From Rhizobium sp. Leaf262 (GTDB lineage: Bacteria > Pseudomonadota > Alphaproteobacteria > Rhizobiales > Rhizobiaceae): DNA of 64,000 nucleotides. Both the position numbers and the translations under genes were made by a program. Below, piece after piece: positions 55,087 through 63,678 of the stretch. Positions within the stretch are counted from its first letter, which is position 1; every line of letters begins with the position of its first letter. The stretch is from positions 194,720-258,719 of the forward strand of contig NZ_LMMM01000004.1 of the NCBI RefSeq assembly GCF_001422245.1. Direction: 5' to 3'. The notes under the pieces were generated by a model. The model did not search any database and had not been told where the DNA came from. It saw nothing but the letters and a program-made list of their open reading frames with translations.

Positions 55087-56466
55087 ATGCCTATCAACAT
55101 TACAATGCCTGCCCTTTCCCCCACCATGGAAGAGGGAAATCTCACCAAGTGGCTGGTCAAGGAAGGCGACAAGGTTGGTCCTGGCGACGTGATTGCCGAG
55201 ATCGAGACCGACAAGGCGACCATGGAAGTGGAAGCCGTGGATGAGGGCGTCGTCGCCAAGCTGGTCGTTCCAGCCGGTTCCGAAGCCGTCAAGGTCAATG
55301 CCGTGATCGCGATCCTTGCTGCCGAAGGCGAAGATGTGGCTGACGCTGCCAAGGGCGGTGACGCTGCACCTGAAACGGCTGAAGCACCAAAGCAGGAAGC
55401 CGCAAAGGCTGAAGCACCGAAGGAAGAAAAGACGGAAGCTGCTCCTGCCAAGGCTGAAAAGCCTGTTGCAGATCAGGGTCCGGCACCTTCCACGCCAGCA
55501 CCTGTGTCGAAATCCGGCGAGCGCATCTTCGCGTCTCCGCTGGCCCGTCGTCTTGCAAAGGATGCCGGTCTTGATCTGTCTGCTGTGTCCGGCTCCGGCC
55601 CGCATGGTCGTATCGTGAAGACCGACGTCGAGAAGGCAGCTTCTTCCGGCGGTGCCAAGGCTGCTCCGGCGGCTGTTCCATCCGCTGGCGCTGCTGCTGC
55701 GGCTCCTGCCAAGGGTCCCTCGGACGAAAACATCCTCAAGCTGTTTGCGGAAGGCTCCTACGAGCTTCTGCCGCATGACGGCATGCGCAAGACGATTGCC
55801 TCGCGCTTGACGGAGTCGACGCAGACCGTACCGTCCTACACGGTCTCGATGGAATGTGAACTCGATGCGATGCTGAAGCTGCGCGCGGAGATCAATGCGT
55901 CCGCGCCGGTGAAGAAGACGGAGAAGGGCGAGGTTCCGGCCTTCAAGCTTTCCGTCAACGACTTCATCATCAAGGCGATGGCGCTTGCGCTGCGTGACGT
56001 TCCGATGGCGAATGCTTCGTGGACATCGACGGCCCGCGTGTTGCACAAGCACGCCGATGTCGGCGTTGCCGTGTCGATCCCCGATGGCCTGATCACGCCA
56101 ATCGTGCGCAATGCAGAGACGAAGACGCTGTCTGCGATCTCCAACGAGGTCAAGGATCTCGCCAAGCGTGCGCGTGACAAGAAGCTGAAGCCGGAAGAAT
56201 ACCAGGGCGGCACCACATCGGTGTCCAACCTCGGCATGTTCGGCGTCTCGTCCTTCACCTCGATCGTCAACCTGCCGCAGGCATCCATCGTGTCGATCGG
56301 CGCTGGCGTCGAAAAGCCGGTGGTTCGTGGCGGCAAGATTGAAGTGGGTACGGTCATGACCGCAACCTTCGCCTTCGACCACCGCGTCATCGACGGCGCG
56401 CTCGGTGCAGAACTCGCATCTGCCTTCAAGCGCTACATCGAAAACCCGATGGGCATGCTGGTGTAA
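55087..56466 (+). CDS. pdhC: Dihydrolipoamide acetyltransferase (PDH E2)
   Basis: A 459-residue E2 core protein. One lipoyl domain holds Lys43 in [15 protein letters not shown]. An Ala/Pro/Glu linker leads to a peripheral subunit-binding domain (about 150-190: [34 protein letters not shown]). The catalytic domain includes [20 protein letters not shown] and the active-site [15 protein letters not shown]. It transfers the acetyl group from lipoyl to CoA. It lies 15 bp after pdhB; the SGNH esterase follows 59 bp later. Confidence 0.97.
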   Translation: MPINITMPALSPTMEEGNLTKWLVKEGDKVGPGDVIAEIETDKATMEVEAVDEGVVAKLVVPAGSEAVKVNAVIAILAAEGEDVADAAKGGDAAPETAEAPKQEAAKAEAPKEEKTEAAPAKAEKPVADQGPAPSTPAPVSKSGERIFASPLARRLAKDAGLDLSAVSGSGPHGRIVKTDVEKAASSGGAKAAPAAVPSAGAAAAAPAKGPSDENILKLFAEGSYELLPHDGMRKTIASRLTESTQTVPSYTVSMECELDAMLKLRAEINASAPVKKTEKGEVPAFKLSVNDFIIKAMALALRDVPMANASWTSTARVLHKHADVGVAVSIPDGLITPIVRNAETKTLSAISNEVKDLAKRARDKKLKPEEYQGGTTSVSNLGMFGVSSFTSIVNLPQASIVSIGAGVEKPVVRGGKIEVGTVMTATFAFDHRVIDGALGAELASAFKRYIENPMGMLV

Positions 56467-56474
56467 AAAACGCT

Positions 56475-56505
56475 GAGCCGGAAACCGGATGACGGTTTTC
56501 GGCTC
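56475..56505 (+). promoter_or_regulatory. Hairpin between pdhC and the SGNH esterase gene
   Basis: The arms gagccggaaaccg and cggttttcggctc (56475-56487 with 56493-56505) pair over 13 positions with one imperfect pair, around a 5-base loop. No T-run follows, so it is more likely to protect the 3' end of the pdhABC message or attenuate transcription than to terminate fully. Confidence 0.55.
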
Positions 56506-56525
56506 GCTTCATTGAGGAGTTGGAC

Positions 56526-57170
56526 GTGACGAAAACCGTTCTTTGCTATGGCGACAGTCTGACATGGGGTTTCGACGCCGAAAATCTCGGGCGTCATGCC
56601 TTCGAGGACCGCTGGCCGAGCGTTTTGCAAAAGGCGCTGGGAACGGATGTCAATGTCATTGCTGAGGGGCTGAACGGCAGAACCACGGCTTATGACGATC
56701 ATCTGGCGGATTGCGACCGCAATGGTGCGCGCATCCTGCCGACATTGCTGCACAGTCACGCCCCGCTCGATCTCGTCATCATCATGCTGGGCACGAATGA
56801 TCTGAAACGCGGTATCGGCAGCGGCAATGCTGTTGGTGCGGTGAAGGGCGTGGAGCGGCTCATCAATCTGGTGCGCAGCCACGTCTGGTCCTTCGATGAC
56901 GAGCAGCCGGAAATCCTGATCGTGTCTGCGCCGCATATCTGCGAAACGGGCAATGAGATGTTTGCGGCCATGTTTGTCGGTGCGGTCGAACAATCTGAGA
57001 TGATGGGTTCGCTCTATCGCGATCTGGCGGATGAGAAGGGCTGCGGCTTTTTCGATGCCGCCTCCGTTGCGGTCACGACACCCGTCGATGGCGTCCATCT
57101 GGATGCTGAAAATACACGTGCCATCGGTCGCGGCCTCGAGCCCGTCGTTCGCATGATGCTTGGACTTTGA
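56526..57170 (+). CDS. SGNH-hydrolase (arylesterase-like)
   Basis: A 214-residue SGNH/GDSL hydrolase. The four blocks are visible: the nucleophile in LCYGDSLTWGFDAE, the oxyanion Gly in GLNGRTTAYDDH, the Asn in IIMLGTNDLKRG, and the Asp-His pair in PVDGVHLDAENTRAIGRGLE. It has no signal peptide. Related arylesterases are known from Sinorhizobium and Agrobacterium, but the natural substrate is unknown. The GTG at 56526 has gaggag 6 bp upstream. Its position between the E2 and E3 genes suggests a role near acyl-CoA or acyl-thioester metabolism, but this is inference. Confidence 0.87.
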   Translation: MTKTVLCYGDSLTWGFDAENLGRHAFEDRWPSVLQKALGTDVNVIAEGLNGRTTAYDDHLADCDRNGARILPTLLHSHAPLDLVIIMLGTNDLKRGIGSGNAVGAVKGVERLINLVRSHVWSFDDEQPEILIVSAPHICETGNEMFAAMFVGAVEQSEMMGSLYRDLADEKGCGFFDAASVAVTTPVDGVHLDAENTRAIGRGLEPVVRMMLGL

Positions 57171-57232
57171 AGATAATCGATTGACGGAGCGGCGCAAGCG
57201 TCGCCGTCAAAAAGGTAAAGGCAGGAAATAGA

Positions 57233-58678
57233 ATGGCTCAATCCTACGACGTCATCGTCATTGGCTCCGGTCCGGGCGGCTATATCGCCGCGATCCGCGC
57301 TGCGCAGCTCGGGCTGAAGGTCGCTTGCGTCGAGCGCGAACATCTCGCCGGCATCTGCTCGAACTGGGGATGTATTCCGACCAAGGCACTTCTGCGAACA
57401 GCTGACGTGATGCACACGGCGACCCACGCCAAGGATTACGGTCTGACGCTGGAAGGCTCAATCAAGCCGGATGTGAAGGCCATCGTTGCGCGTTCGCGTG
57501 GCATTGCCGCTCGCATGAACAATGGCGTTGGCTTCCTGTTCAAGAAGAACAAGGTCGATATCATCTGGGGTGAAGCCAAGATCACCAAGCCGGGCGAAAT
57601 CGTAGTCGGCAAGTCCACCAAGCCAGTCGTGCAGCCGCAAGGCCCCGTGCCGAAGAACACGCTGGGCGAGGGCACCTACACGGCCAAGCACATCATCGTT
57701 GCGACAGGCGCACGCCCACGCGCGCTACCCGGCATCGAGCCGGATGGCAAGCTGATCTGGACCTATTTCGAGGCCATGAAGCCGGAAGAGTTGCCGAAAT
57801 CGCTGCTGGTCATGGGTTCGGGTGCCATCGGCATCGAATTCGCCAGCTTCTATCGTACGATGGGCGTTGACGTGACCGTGGTCGAAATCATGAGCCAGGT
57901 CATGCCGGTCGAAGACGCGGAAATTTCCGCCTTCGCCAGGAAGCAGTTCGAAAAGCAGGGCATCAAGATTCATCTGGAAGCCAAGGTTGCCAAGGTCGAA
58001 AAGGGTGCCAACTCAGTCACCGCCACCATCGAAAAGAAGGACGGCTCGTCCGAGAAGATCACGGCGGATCGCATGATCTCCGCCGTTGGCGTTCAGGCCA
58101 ATATCGAGAATATCGGTCTTGAGGCCGCCGGCGTGAAGACCGACCGCGGCTTCATCTTCATCGACGGTTACGGCAAGACCAACGTGCCGGGCATCTATGC
58201 TATTGGTGACGTTGCAGGTGGTCCACTGCTTGCACACAAGGCTGAGCACGAGGCTGTCGTCTGCGTCGAGAAGATCGCCGGTCTTCCGAATGTTCATGCG
58301 ACGGACAAAAGCAAGATACCTGGCTGCACCTACTGCAATCCGCAGGTGGCTTCTGTCGGCCTGACGGAAGCCAAGGCCAAGGAACAGGGTCGCGAAATCC
58401 GCGTCGGCCGATTCTCTTTCGCCGCCAACGGCAAGGCCGTGGCGCTGGGTGAAGATCAGGGCATGGTCAAGACCATTTTCGACAAGAAGACCGGCGAGTT
58501 GATCGGCGCGCATATGGTGGGTGCGGAAGTAACCGAGCTCATTCAGGGCTTCGTCGTTGCCATGAACCTGGAGACGACCGAAGAAGAGCTGATGCACACG
58601 ATCTTCCCGCACCCGACACTGTCGGAATCGATGAAGGAAAGTGTGCTGGACGCCTATGGGCGTGCGCTCAACGCTTGA
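57233..58678 (+). CDS. lpdA: Dihydrolipoyl dehydrogenase (PDH E3)
   Basis: A 481-residue flavoprotein that reoxidises dihydrolipoyl groups with NAD+. The FAD site is DVIVIGSGPGGYIAAIRAAQ, the redox disulphide lies in GICSNWGCIPTKALLR (Cys-x4-Cys), the NAD site is LVMGSGAIGIEFASFYRTMG, and the C-terminal His-Glu pair is in HTIFPHPTLSESMKESVLDA. It completes the pdhA-pdhB-pdhC complex. The closely spaced esterase gene lies upstream. Confidence 0.97.
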   Translation: MAQSYDVIVIGSGPGGYIAAIRAAQLGLKVACVEREHLAGICSNWGCIPTKALLRTADVMHTATHAKDYGLTLEGSIKPDVKAIVARSRGIAARMNNGVGFLFKKNKVDIIWGEAKITKPGEIVVGKSTKPVVQPQGPVPKNTLGEGTYTAKHIIVATGARPRALPGIEPDGKLIWTYFEAMKPEELPKSLLVMGSGAIGIEFASFYRTMGVDVTVVEIMSQVMPVEDAEISAFARKQFEKQGIKIHLEAKVAKVEKGANSVTATIEKKDGSSEKITADRMISAVGVQANIENIGLEAAGVKTDRGFIFIDGYGKTNVPGIYAIGDVAGGPLLAHKAEHEAVVCVEKIAGLPNVHATDKSKIPGCTYCNPQVASVGLTEAKAKEQGREIRVGRFSFAANGKAVALGEDQGMVKTIFDKKTGELIGAHMVGAEVTELIQGFVVAMNLETTEEELMHTIFPHPTLSESMKESVLDAYGRALNA

Positions 58679-58689
58679 TAAATACCCCG

Positions 58690-58716
58690 GTCACTCCCTA
58701 TCTCTAAGGGAGTGAC
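58690..58716 (+). terminator. Hairpin between lpdA and the GlsB-type genes
   Basis: The arms gtcactccct (58690-58699) and agggagtgac (58707-58716) pair perfectly over 10 bp with a 7-base loop, 11 bp after the lpdA stop. The right arm runs directly into the aaaggag ribosome-binding site of the next gene, with no T-run, so termination is uncertain. Confidence 0.55.
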
Positions 58717-58733
58717 TGAAAAGGAGAGCGATC

Positions 58734-58988
58734 ATGTCGATTGCCACGGAAGCCTGGGTTGTTTTTCTGCTGATCGGCCTCGTTGCCGGTTTTCTTGCAA
58801 GCCTCGTTGTTGGCGGTGGCGGCTTGATCGGGTGCCTGTTGAGCGGCGTGATCGGCGCATTTGTTGGCGGTTATCTGTTCAATGCCCTCGGCATTTCGCT
58901 CGGTATTGAAAACGCGCTGGTGGTGCAGATCATTCACGCGACGGTTGGCGCCATTATCGTGACGCTGATTGCAAGATTGATCGCCTGA
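58734..58988 (+). CDS. GlsB/YeaQ/YmgE family small membrane protein
   Basis: An 84-residue protein made of three hydrophobic segments with glycine-rich turns (GLVAGFLASLVVGGGGLIGC, LLSGVIGAFVGGYLFNALGI, IHATVGAIIVTLIARLIA). This matches the transglycosylase-associated family linked to stress in enterobacteria; the biochemical role is unknown. An aaaggag site lies close to the ATG. A second member follows 15 bp later. Confidence 0.85.
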   Translation: MSIATEAWVVFLLIGLVAGFLASLVVGGGGLIGCLLSGVIGAFVGGYLFNALGISLGIENALVVQIIHATVGAIIVTLIARLIA

Positions 58989-59003
58989 CGGAGGGCAAGA
59001 CGA

Positions 59004-59252
59004 ATGGAAAGTGTAGGCTGGATAGCGGCAATCATCATCGGCGGTTTGGCCGGGTGGCTTGCAGGCAAGCTCATGGATATGCGCTTCGGCATCTTCATGA
59101 ACATCGTGCTGGGCATTGTCGGCTCGGTCGTGGCGGTTGCCGTGCTGCGCACATTCGACGTGTTCGTGCAGGACAGCAGGCTCGGATATTTCGTCACATC
59201 TTTCTTGGGCGCAAGCCTTCTGTTATTCCTCGCCAAGCTCGTCAGGCGTTAA
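59004..59252 (+). CDS. GlsB/YeaQ/YmgE-like small membrane protein (second copy)
   Basis: An 82-residue protein with the same three-helix layout (AAIIIGGLAGWLAGKLMDMR, NIVLGIVGSVVAVAVLRTFD, SFLGASLLLFLAKLVRR). Sequence is well diverged from the upstream copy, so the pair is not a recent duplication and may form a heteromeric unit. The GWLAGKLM motif is typical of the family. It lies between the first copy and lipA. Confidence 0.8.
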   Translation: MESVGWIAAIIIGGLAGWLAGKLMDMRFGIFMNIVLGIVGSVVAVAVLRTFDVFVQDSRLGYFVTSFLGASLLLFLAKLVRR

Positions 59253-59281
59253 ACCGTTCAAAGCGGTAGAAGCAGGTTACT

Positions 59282-60253
59282 ATGGTCACTATTCTCGACA
59301 GGACAGCACTGGACGAAAAGCGCATCCGCCACCCGGAAAAGGCGCATCGTCCAGACACCGAAGTCATGCGCAAGCCCGAATGGATCCGCGTGAAAGCGCC
59401 GACCTCCAAGGGCTATCACGAGACGCGCGAACTGGTGCGCTCCCACAAGCTGGTGACGGTGTGTGAAGAGGCTGGCTGTCCGAATATCGGCGAATGCTGG
59501 GACAAGAAGCACGCCACATTCATGATCATGGGTGAAATCTGCACCCGCGCCTGCGCCTTCTGCAACGTCTCCACCGGCAAGCCGAACGCGCTCGATATGC
59601 TCGAGCCGGAGAATGTTGCGAAAGCCGTCAAGCAGATGGGCCTCTCCCACGTCGTCATCACCTCTGTGGACCGTGACGATCTGGCCGACGGTGGTGCGGA
59701 GCATTTCGAAAAGGTGATCTGGGCCATCCGCGCCGCATCGCCAAACACGACCATCGAAATCCTGACGCCAGACTTCCTGAAGAAGCCCGGCGCGCTGGAA
59801 CGTGTCGTGGCCGCCAAGCCCGACGTGTTCAACCACAATATGGAAACCGTGCCCGGCAACTATCTCACCGTCCGCCCCGGCGCTCGCTATTTTCACTCCG
59901 TACGTCTGTTGCAGCGCGTGAAGGAACTGGACCCAACCATGTTCACCAAATCGGGCATCATGGTCGGCCTGGGTGAAGAGCGCAACGAAGTGCTGCAATT
60001 GATGGACGACCTGCGCACCGCAGACGTGGACTTCCTGACCATCGGACAGTACCTCCAGCCGACCCGCAAGCACCACAAGGTCGAAGCCTATGTGACGCCG
60101 GAAGAGTTCAAGTCCTATGAGACGATTGCCTACACCAAGGGTTTCCTCATGGTCTCTTCCAGTCCGCTGACGCGTTCTTCGCACCATGCGGGTGATGATT
60201 TTGAACGGCTGCGTGCGAACCGGGAGAAGAAGCTGCTAGCTGCGGCTGAATAA
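59282..60253 (+). CDS. lipA: Lipoyl synthase
   Basis: A 323-residue radical-SAM enzyme that inserts two sulphurs into octanoyl groups on lipoyl domains. The auxiliary cluster motif is [13 protein letters not shown] and the radical-SAM CxxxCxxC is [10 protein letters not shown]. Other family parts are [31 protein letters not shown] and [20 protein letters not shown]. It lies downstream of the PDH genes, whose E1-beta and E2 lipoyl domains are its targets. Confidence 0.97.
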   Translation: MVTILDRTALDEKRIRHPEKAHRPDTEVMRKPEWIRVKAPTSKGYHETRELVRSHKLVTVCEEAGCPNIGECWDKKHATFMIMGEICTRACAFCNVSTGKPNALDMLEPENVAKAVKQMGLSHVVITSVDRDDLADGGAEHFEKVIWAIRAASPNTTIEILTPDFLKKPGALERVVAAKPDVFNHNMETVPGNYLTVRPGARYFHSVRLLQRVKELDPTMFTKSGIMVGLGEERNEVLQLMDDLRTADVDFLTIGQYLQPTRKHHKVEAYVTPEEFKSYETIAYTKGFLMVSSSPLTRSSHHAGDDFERLRANREKKLLAAAE

Positions 60254-60322
60254 GGGAACAGTTGCTCGAAGGTAGTTATTCTAACAGCCTTTCGAGAATT
60301 TTGGGATATTGGTTACAACGCA

Positions 60323-60442
60323 GCAACCCTCATCCTGAGGTGCCCCGAAGGGGCCTCGAAGGACGAGGGTTGCGGGCGGCAAGGTTGAGTTCTTGGCTTG
60401 GATGCTTCGAGGCTTTGGCCTGCGGCCAAAGCCTCGAAGCAT
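60323..60442. repeat. Pair of REP-like palindromes in opposite orientation
   Basis: The first palindrome (60323-60373) runs gcaaccctc...gagggttgc with the shared core ctcatcctgagg...ggcctcgaagg. The second (60402-60442) has perfect 19-bp arms, atgcttcgaggctttggcc and its complement, around tgc. Both belong to the family of the array at 848-1271. They fill most of the 257-bp gap between lipA (+) and the DMT transporter (-) and may end transcription from both sides. Confidence 0.88.
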
Positions 60443-60510
60443 GAGGGGGAGTATGCCGAGGGCTTCCAGCAGGAGTTGATTGCAGGCAACTTACTAGCCT
60501 ACGGCCCCAC

Positions 60511-61443
60511 TCACCCATGCACCTTCGCGGGCCGATGGGCCTGCATGCACAGCAACACACTCACCACAACAGCCACAATCGCCGCGCTCTCGATCAGCGT
60601 TGGCCCACGCTGTTCCCAGATAAATCCGTAGAGCAACGCAAACAGCGTTTCGAACAGGATCATCTGCCCGACCATGGTCAGCGGTAGAAGTCGGCTCATG
60701 CGGTTCCACAGAGCGTTGCCGAGGATGGAGGCGGAGATGCCGAGGCCGATGGCAACGCTGGTGAATTGCAGCCAATCGGAGCCGCTGTGAACATCTGCGT
60801 TGAAGCCGAAGGCGGGGATGGCGAGGAGGAGGGCGAGCGCGCCGGTAACGACGCCCGTCATCAGGTTCCACTCGTCGGCGCTGACATCATGCAGACGCGT
60901 CAGCCAGCGGGCATTGCCAACGGCAAAGGCGGTCCAGGAGGCCAGCGCGCCCAGAGCGCAGGCAAGGCCGACGATGCGCGTCAGATCGAACCCGCCTTGC
61001 CCCTGCGACAGGGACTGCCAGGAAACACCGAAAATGCCGATGGCCCCGAAGAGAAGTGACGGCCACAGCCGTTTCAGCGAGACAGCACCATGGTCGCGGC
61101 TGCCGATGATGGTGACTGCCACGGGCAGAAAGCCGATGATGATGGAGGTGAAAGCAACGCCGCTGAGCTGCACCGCCGTCGAGATCAGGACGTAATAGAC
61201 GATATTGCCGATGACGCTGAGCCAGCCAAGCGCGATCCATTCCGCTTTGCCGAAGCGCGATGCGACTCGCCGGATCTTCGGGCCGATCAGGATCAGCGCA
61301 AACACGCCGTAAGTCAGGTATCGCGCCGTCGAAAGCTGCAAAGGTGTAAAGCCGTCAGGGATCAGCTTCGGTGCCAAAAAAATCCCGCCCCAAAGCGCGC
61401 CCGCCAGCATGCCGTAAAATACGCCCAGTCCCGTCTTGTTCAT
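60511..61443 (-). CDS. DMT superfamily (EamA-type) transporter
   Basis: A 310-residue inner-membrane protein with about ten helices in two EamA repeats (GVFYGMLAGALWGGIFLAPK, LSTARYLTYGVFALILIG; then WLQFTSVAIGLGISASILGN and MVGQMILFETLFALLYGFIW). It differs clearly from the DMT gene at 10634. Substrate unknown. It lies downstream of the AraC-type regulator on the same strand (62-bp gap), which may control it. Confidence 0.88.
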   Translation of the reverse strand: MNKTGLGVFYGMLAGALWGGIFLAPKLIPDGFTPLQLSTARYLTYGVFALILIGPKIRRVASRFGKAEWIALGWLSVIGNIVYYVLISTAVQLSGVAFTSIIIGFLPVAVTIIGSRDHGAVSLKRLWPSLLFGAIGIFGVSWQSLSQGQGGFDLTRIVGLACALGALASWTAFAVGNARWLTRLHDVSADEWNLMTGVVTGALALLLAIPAFGFNADVHSGSDWLQFTSVAIGLGISASILGNALWNRMSRLLPLTMVGQMILFETLFALLYGFIWEQRGPTLIESAAIVAVVVSVLLCMQAHRPAKVHG

Positions 61444-61505
61444 GTCATGTCCATTCGTTGCCCGGCGCTATCTGCCACGGTGGCGATGGGCTGTCTTGAC
61501 ATAAA

Positions 61506-62246
61506 CTACTGCGGCCGCTCCGAAAATTCGCGGCGATAGGCGGCGGGCGTCGTGCCTTTGGCGCGTTTCATGGCGCGGGTGAGGGCGGTCTGGTCGGAAA
61601 AACCAGCACGGTCGGCAATCTCGGCAATCGGCAGAGATGAGCCCGCGAGAAGTGAGCAAATCTTTTCCATGCGGATATCGGAGAGCCACAGATGCGGCGT
61701 CTCATCGAACTGCTCGCGGAAAATGGCGTGCAAGCGGCTGACGCTGATATCAGCGTGCTCGGCCATGCGCTGGAGGCTCCACGGCATGAACGGGTCGATT
61801 TCGACGAGCGTCTTGAGCTCGGAAAGTCTGGATGTCACATCAGGCGTTTCGCCTGCGAGGCTTGCAACGAGGATCGGCGTCCATGCTTCAGCGGCTTTGG
61901 CTCCCACTTCGCCGCTCTGCATCACCCTGTGCATATAACGCGTGAGCCTCATCGTTCTCGGGTTGAGGTCGATAAAGGGTCTTGATGAAAATTTGTCGAG
62001 AATATCAGCGCCCACCGTCTGCTCGTCCAGATCAACGACCAGCGAGCGGTTGACCACGTTGCTGGTCTGGGTGTGCGACGTATTCTTGTGAACCAGCACG
62101 CCCCTGGAAGGCGATAATCGTTCCTGTAGCCCGCAGACATCGATTTCCAGCTGTCCGGCAACGGGCAGAACGATCTGCACAAAGGCGTGGCGTTCATCCG
62201 GGGTCTCGTCGCGGTAGGAGCGCAGATCGACAGACACGGTTTGCAT
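61506..62246 (-). CDS. AraC family transcriptional regulator
   Basis: A 246-residue regulator. An N-terminal cupin-like sensing domain (HAFVQIVLPVAGQLEIDVCG, RGVLVHKNTSHTQTSN) precedes the double HTH of AraC/XylS type: LQRMAEHADISVSRLHAIFR and IAEIADRAGFSDQTALTRAM with KGTTPAAYRREF. The ATG at 62246 has ggaggaa upstream. It probably controls the downstream DMT exporter; the ligand is unknown. Confidence 0.9.
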   Translation of the reverse strand: MQTVSVDLRSYRDETPDERHAFVQIVLPVAGQLEIDVCGLQERLSPSRGVLVHKNTSHTQTSNVVNRSLVVDLDEQTVGADILDKFSSRPFIDLNPRTMRLTRYMHRVMQSGEVGAKAAEAWTPILVASLAGETPDVTSRLSELKTLVEIDPFMPWSLQRMAEHADISVSRLHAIFREQFDETPHLWLSDIRMEKICSLLAGSSLPIAEIADRAGFSDQTALTRAMKRAKGTTPAAYRREFSERPQ

Positions 62247-62345
62247 GCGATCTTCCTCCCGTTCCCCAAAACGAAATATGGCCGCGACGCGGCCACTCAC
62301 TGTTTCGATGATCTCATGTCATGCGGAAAACCGCCAGCCTGCATC

Positions 62346-62528
62346 TCAGACTTCGGCTTCCTGCTTGACGGTTGATTCGCCACGCTTGCGTTTGCGCAGA
62401 ACCGGCTTGTTTTCCCGCGCCTCGCACTTGGCGACATCGATGAGGTAGGCCAGCATCGGCATGCTGTTCATGGATGCCAGCTGTTTTGCGGATTCCAGAA
62501 GGTTGATGATATTGGCAAAATCGTCCAT
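62346..62528 (-). CDS. Small conserved-looking protein of unknown function
   Basis: A 60-residue protein. Residues about 1-32 form an amphipathic helix (DDFANIINLLESAKQLASMN) and the rest is highly basic (KPVLRKRKRGES). No family is recognised. The ATG at 62528 has only a weak site upstream (cgag). Rhizobial genomes contain short hypothetical proteins with a similar layout, but I cannot confirm homology. It is divergent from the P-loop gene. Confidence 0.5.
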   Translation of the reverse strand: MDDFANIINLLESAKQLASMNSMPMLAYLIDVAKCEARENKPVLRKRKRGESTVKQEAEV

Positions 62529-62649
62529 CGTATCACTCGGTTGTTTGGTTGCATCCCAAGGCTGCAATCGCTGTTGTTGTTAAATAACGCCGAGCCCGGT
62601 CGGGTTGCAATAGTCAATTTCTGCAAACTGCTATGCAAGGGTGGACAGG

Positions 62650-63219
62650 ATGGTTGCCGTCAACAGCATCGAAGAAGCCGCTACGCTGGTGTCGAAGGCA
62701 TCCCGAATCATGGTCGTCGGCTCTTCGGGCGGGGGCAAGACAACGCTTTCTCAAGGCATCGCCTCACATAGGGGAGTGGAATATTTCTCCATCGACCGCG
62801 ATGTGAGATGGATTTCGGGCTGGACACAGCGAGAGCGCGGCGAGCAGTTGCGCATCCTGAAAGATATCGTGCGCCGTGACCGCTGGCTGCTGGATGGCTC
62901 CGGTCCTTCCACATTCGATATTCGGCTGCCGCGAACCGATATCGTCATCTGGATGCGACTGCCCCGCATCACTTGTCTGGTGGGCGTTGCCAAGCGTGTG
63001 GCCAGACACTACGGCACCGTGCGACCCTATATGGCCGAGGGTTGCCGCGAACCGATACCCGACAGGGAATTCCTCAGCTGCATCTGGAACTTCGAGAAAC
63101 GTCACGCACCGGTCTTTCTGCGCAATTTCGAACTTTACGGGCCTGATGTGCCGATATTTCAGGTGAAATCCAGAGCGCAGGCGCGTCAGCTTCTTGATCT
63201 TGTTCGCGCCGCGCATTAA
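62650..63219 (+). CDS. P-loop NTPase, FlaR/adenylate-kinase-like
   Basis: A 189-residue small kinase-like NTPase. Walker A is VVGSSGGGKTTLSQGIA. The next segments (SIDRDVRWISGWTQRERGEQ, WLLDGSGPSTFDIRLPRTD and VIWMRLPRITCLVGVAKRV) resemble the FlaR/topology-modulation and shikimate-kinase-like groups. Substrate unknown. The ATG at 62650 has aagggtgg upstream; a GTG at 62641 is in frame. It ends 9 bp before the COQ10-like gene. Confidence 0.8.
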   Translation: MVAVNSIEEAATLVSKASRIMVVGSSGGGKTTLSQGIASHRGVEYFSIDRDVRWISGWTQRERGEQLRILKDIVRRDRWLLDGSGPSTFDIRLPRTDIVIWMRLPRITCLVGVAKRVARHYGTVRPYMAEGCREPIPDREFLSCIWNFEKRHAPVFLRNFELYGPDVPIFQVKSRAQARQLLDLVRAAH

Positions 63220-63228
63220 CTCGGGCCT

Positions 63229-63678
63229 ATGCCGCAATTTGAAACCCGCCGCCTCGTCAAACACTCTCCCGAACGGATGTATAATCTCGTTGCCGATGTG
63301 GAGAAGTATCCCCAATTTCTGCCGCTTTGCGATGGGCTGACCGTCCGTTCCAGAAAAGAGCGCGACACCAAGACGCTTCTAGTGGCGGATATGACGGTGG
63401 GTTACAAGGCGTTTCGCGAGACCTTCACCACGCAGGTTCTGCTCAAGCCCGATGAAAACGCCATCGACGTGAAATATCTGGATGGCCCGTTCAAATATCT
63501 CGACAATCGCTGGCGTTTCGAGCCCACTGACGATGGTGGATGCTCGGTTTATTTCTTCATCGACTACGAATTCAAGAGCCGCATTCTGGGTGCGGTGATG
63601 GGCTCCATGTTCGACCGTGCTTTCCGTATGTTTGCTGAAGCCTTCGAGGCGCGTGCGGACAAGATTTACGTGGATTGA
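63229..63678 (+). CDS. COQ10/RatA-like START-domain protein (ubiquinone-binding)
   Basis: A 149-residue SRPBCC-fold protein. The family pattern is RLVKHSPERMYNLVADVEKY and PQFLPLCDGLTV, then YKAFRETFTTQVLL, the FKYLDNRWRFEP segment and a C-terminal amphipathic helix (MFDRAFRMFAEAFEARADKI). COQ10 homologues bind ubiquinone and support respiration; related RatA proteins were described as toxins in Escherichia coli, so naming is uncertain. Its 3' end overlaps the convergent cinA gene by 13 bp. Confidence 0.88.
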   Translation: MPQFETRRLVKHSPERMYNLVADVEKYPQFLPLCDGLTVRSRKERDTKTLLVADMTVGYKAFRETFTTQVLLKPDENAIDVKYLDGPFKYLDNRWRFEPTDDGGCSVYFFIDYEFKSRILGAVMGSMFDRAFRMFAEAFEARADKIYVD

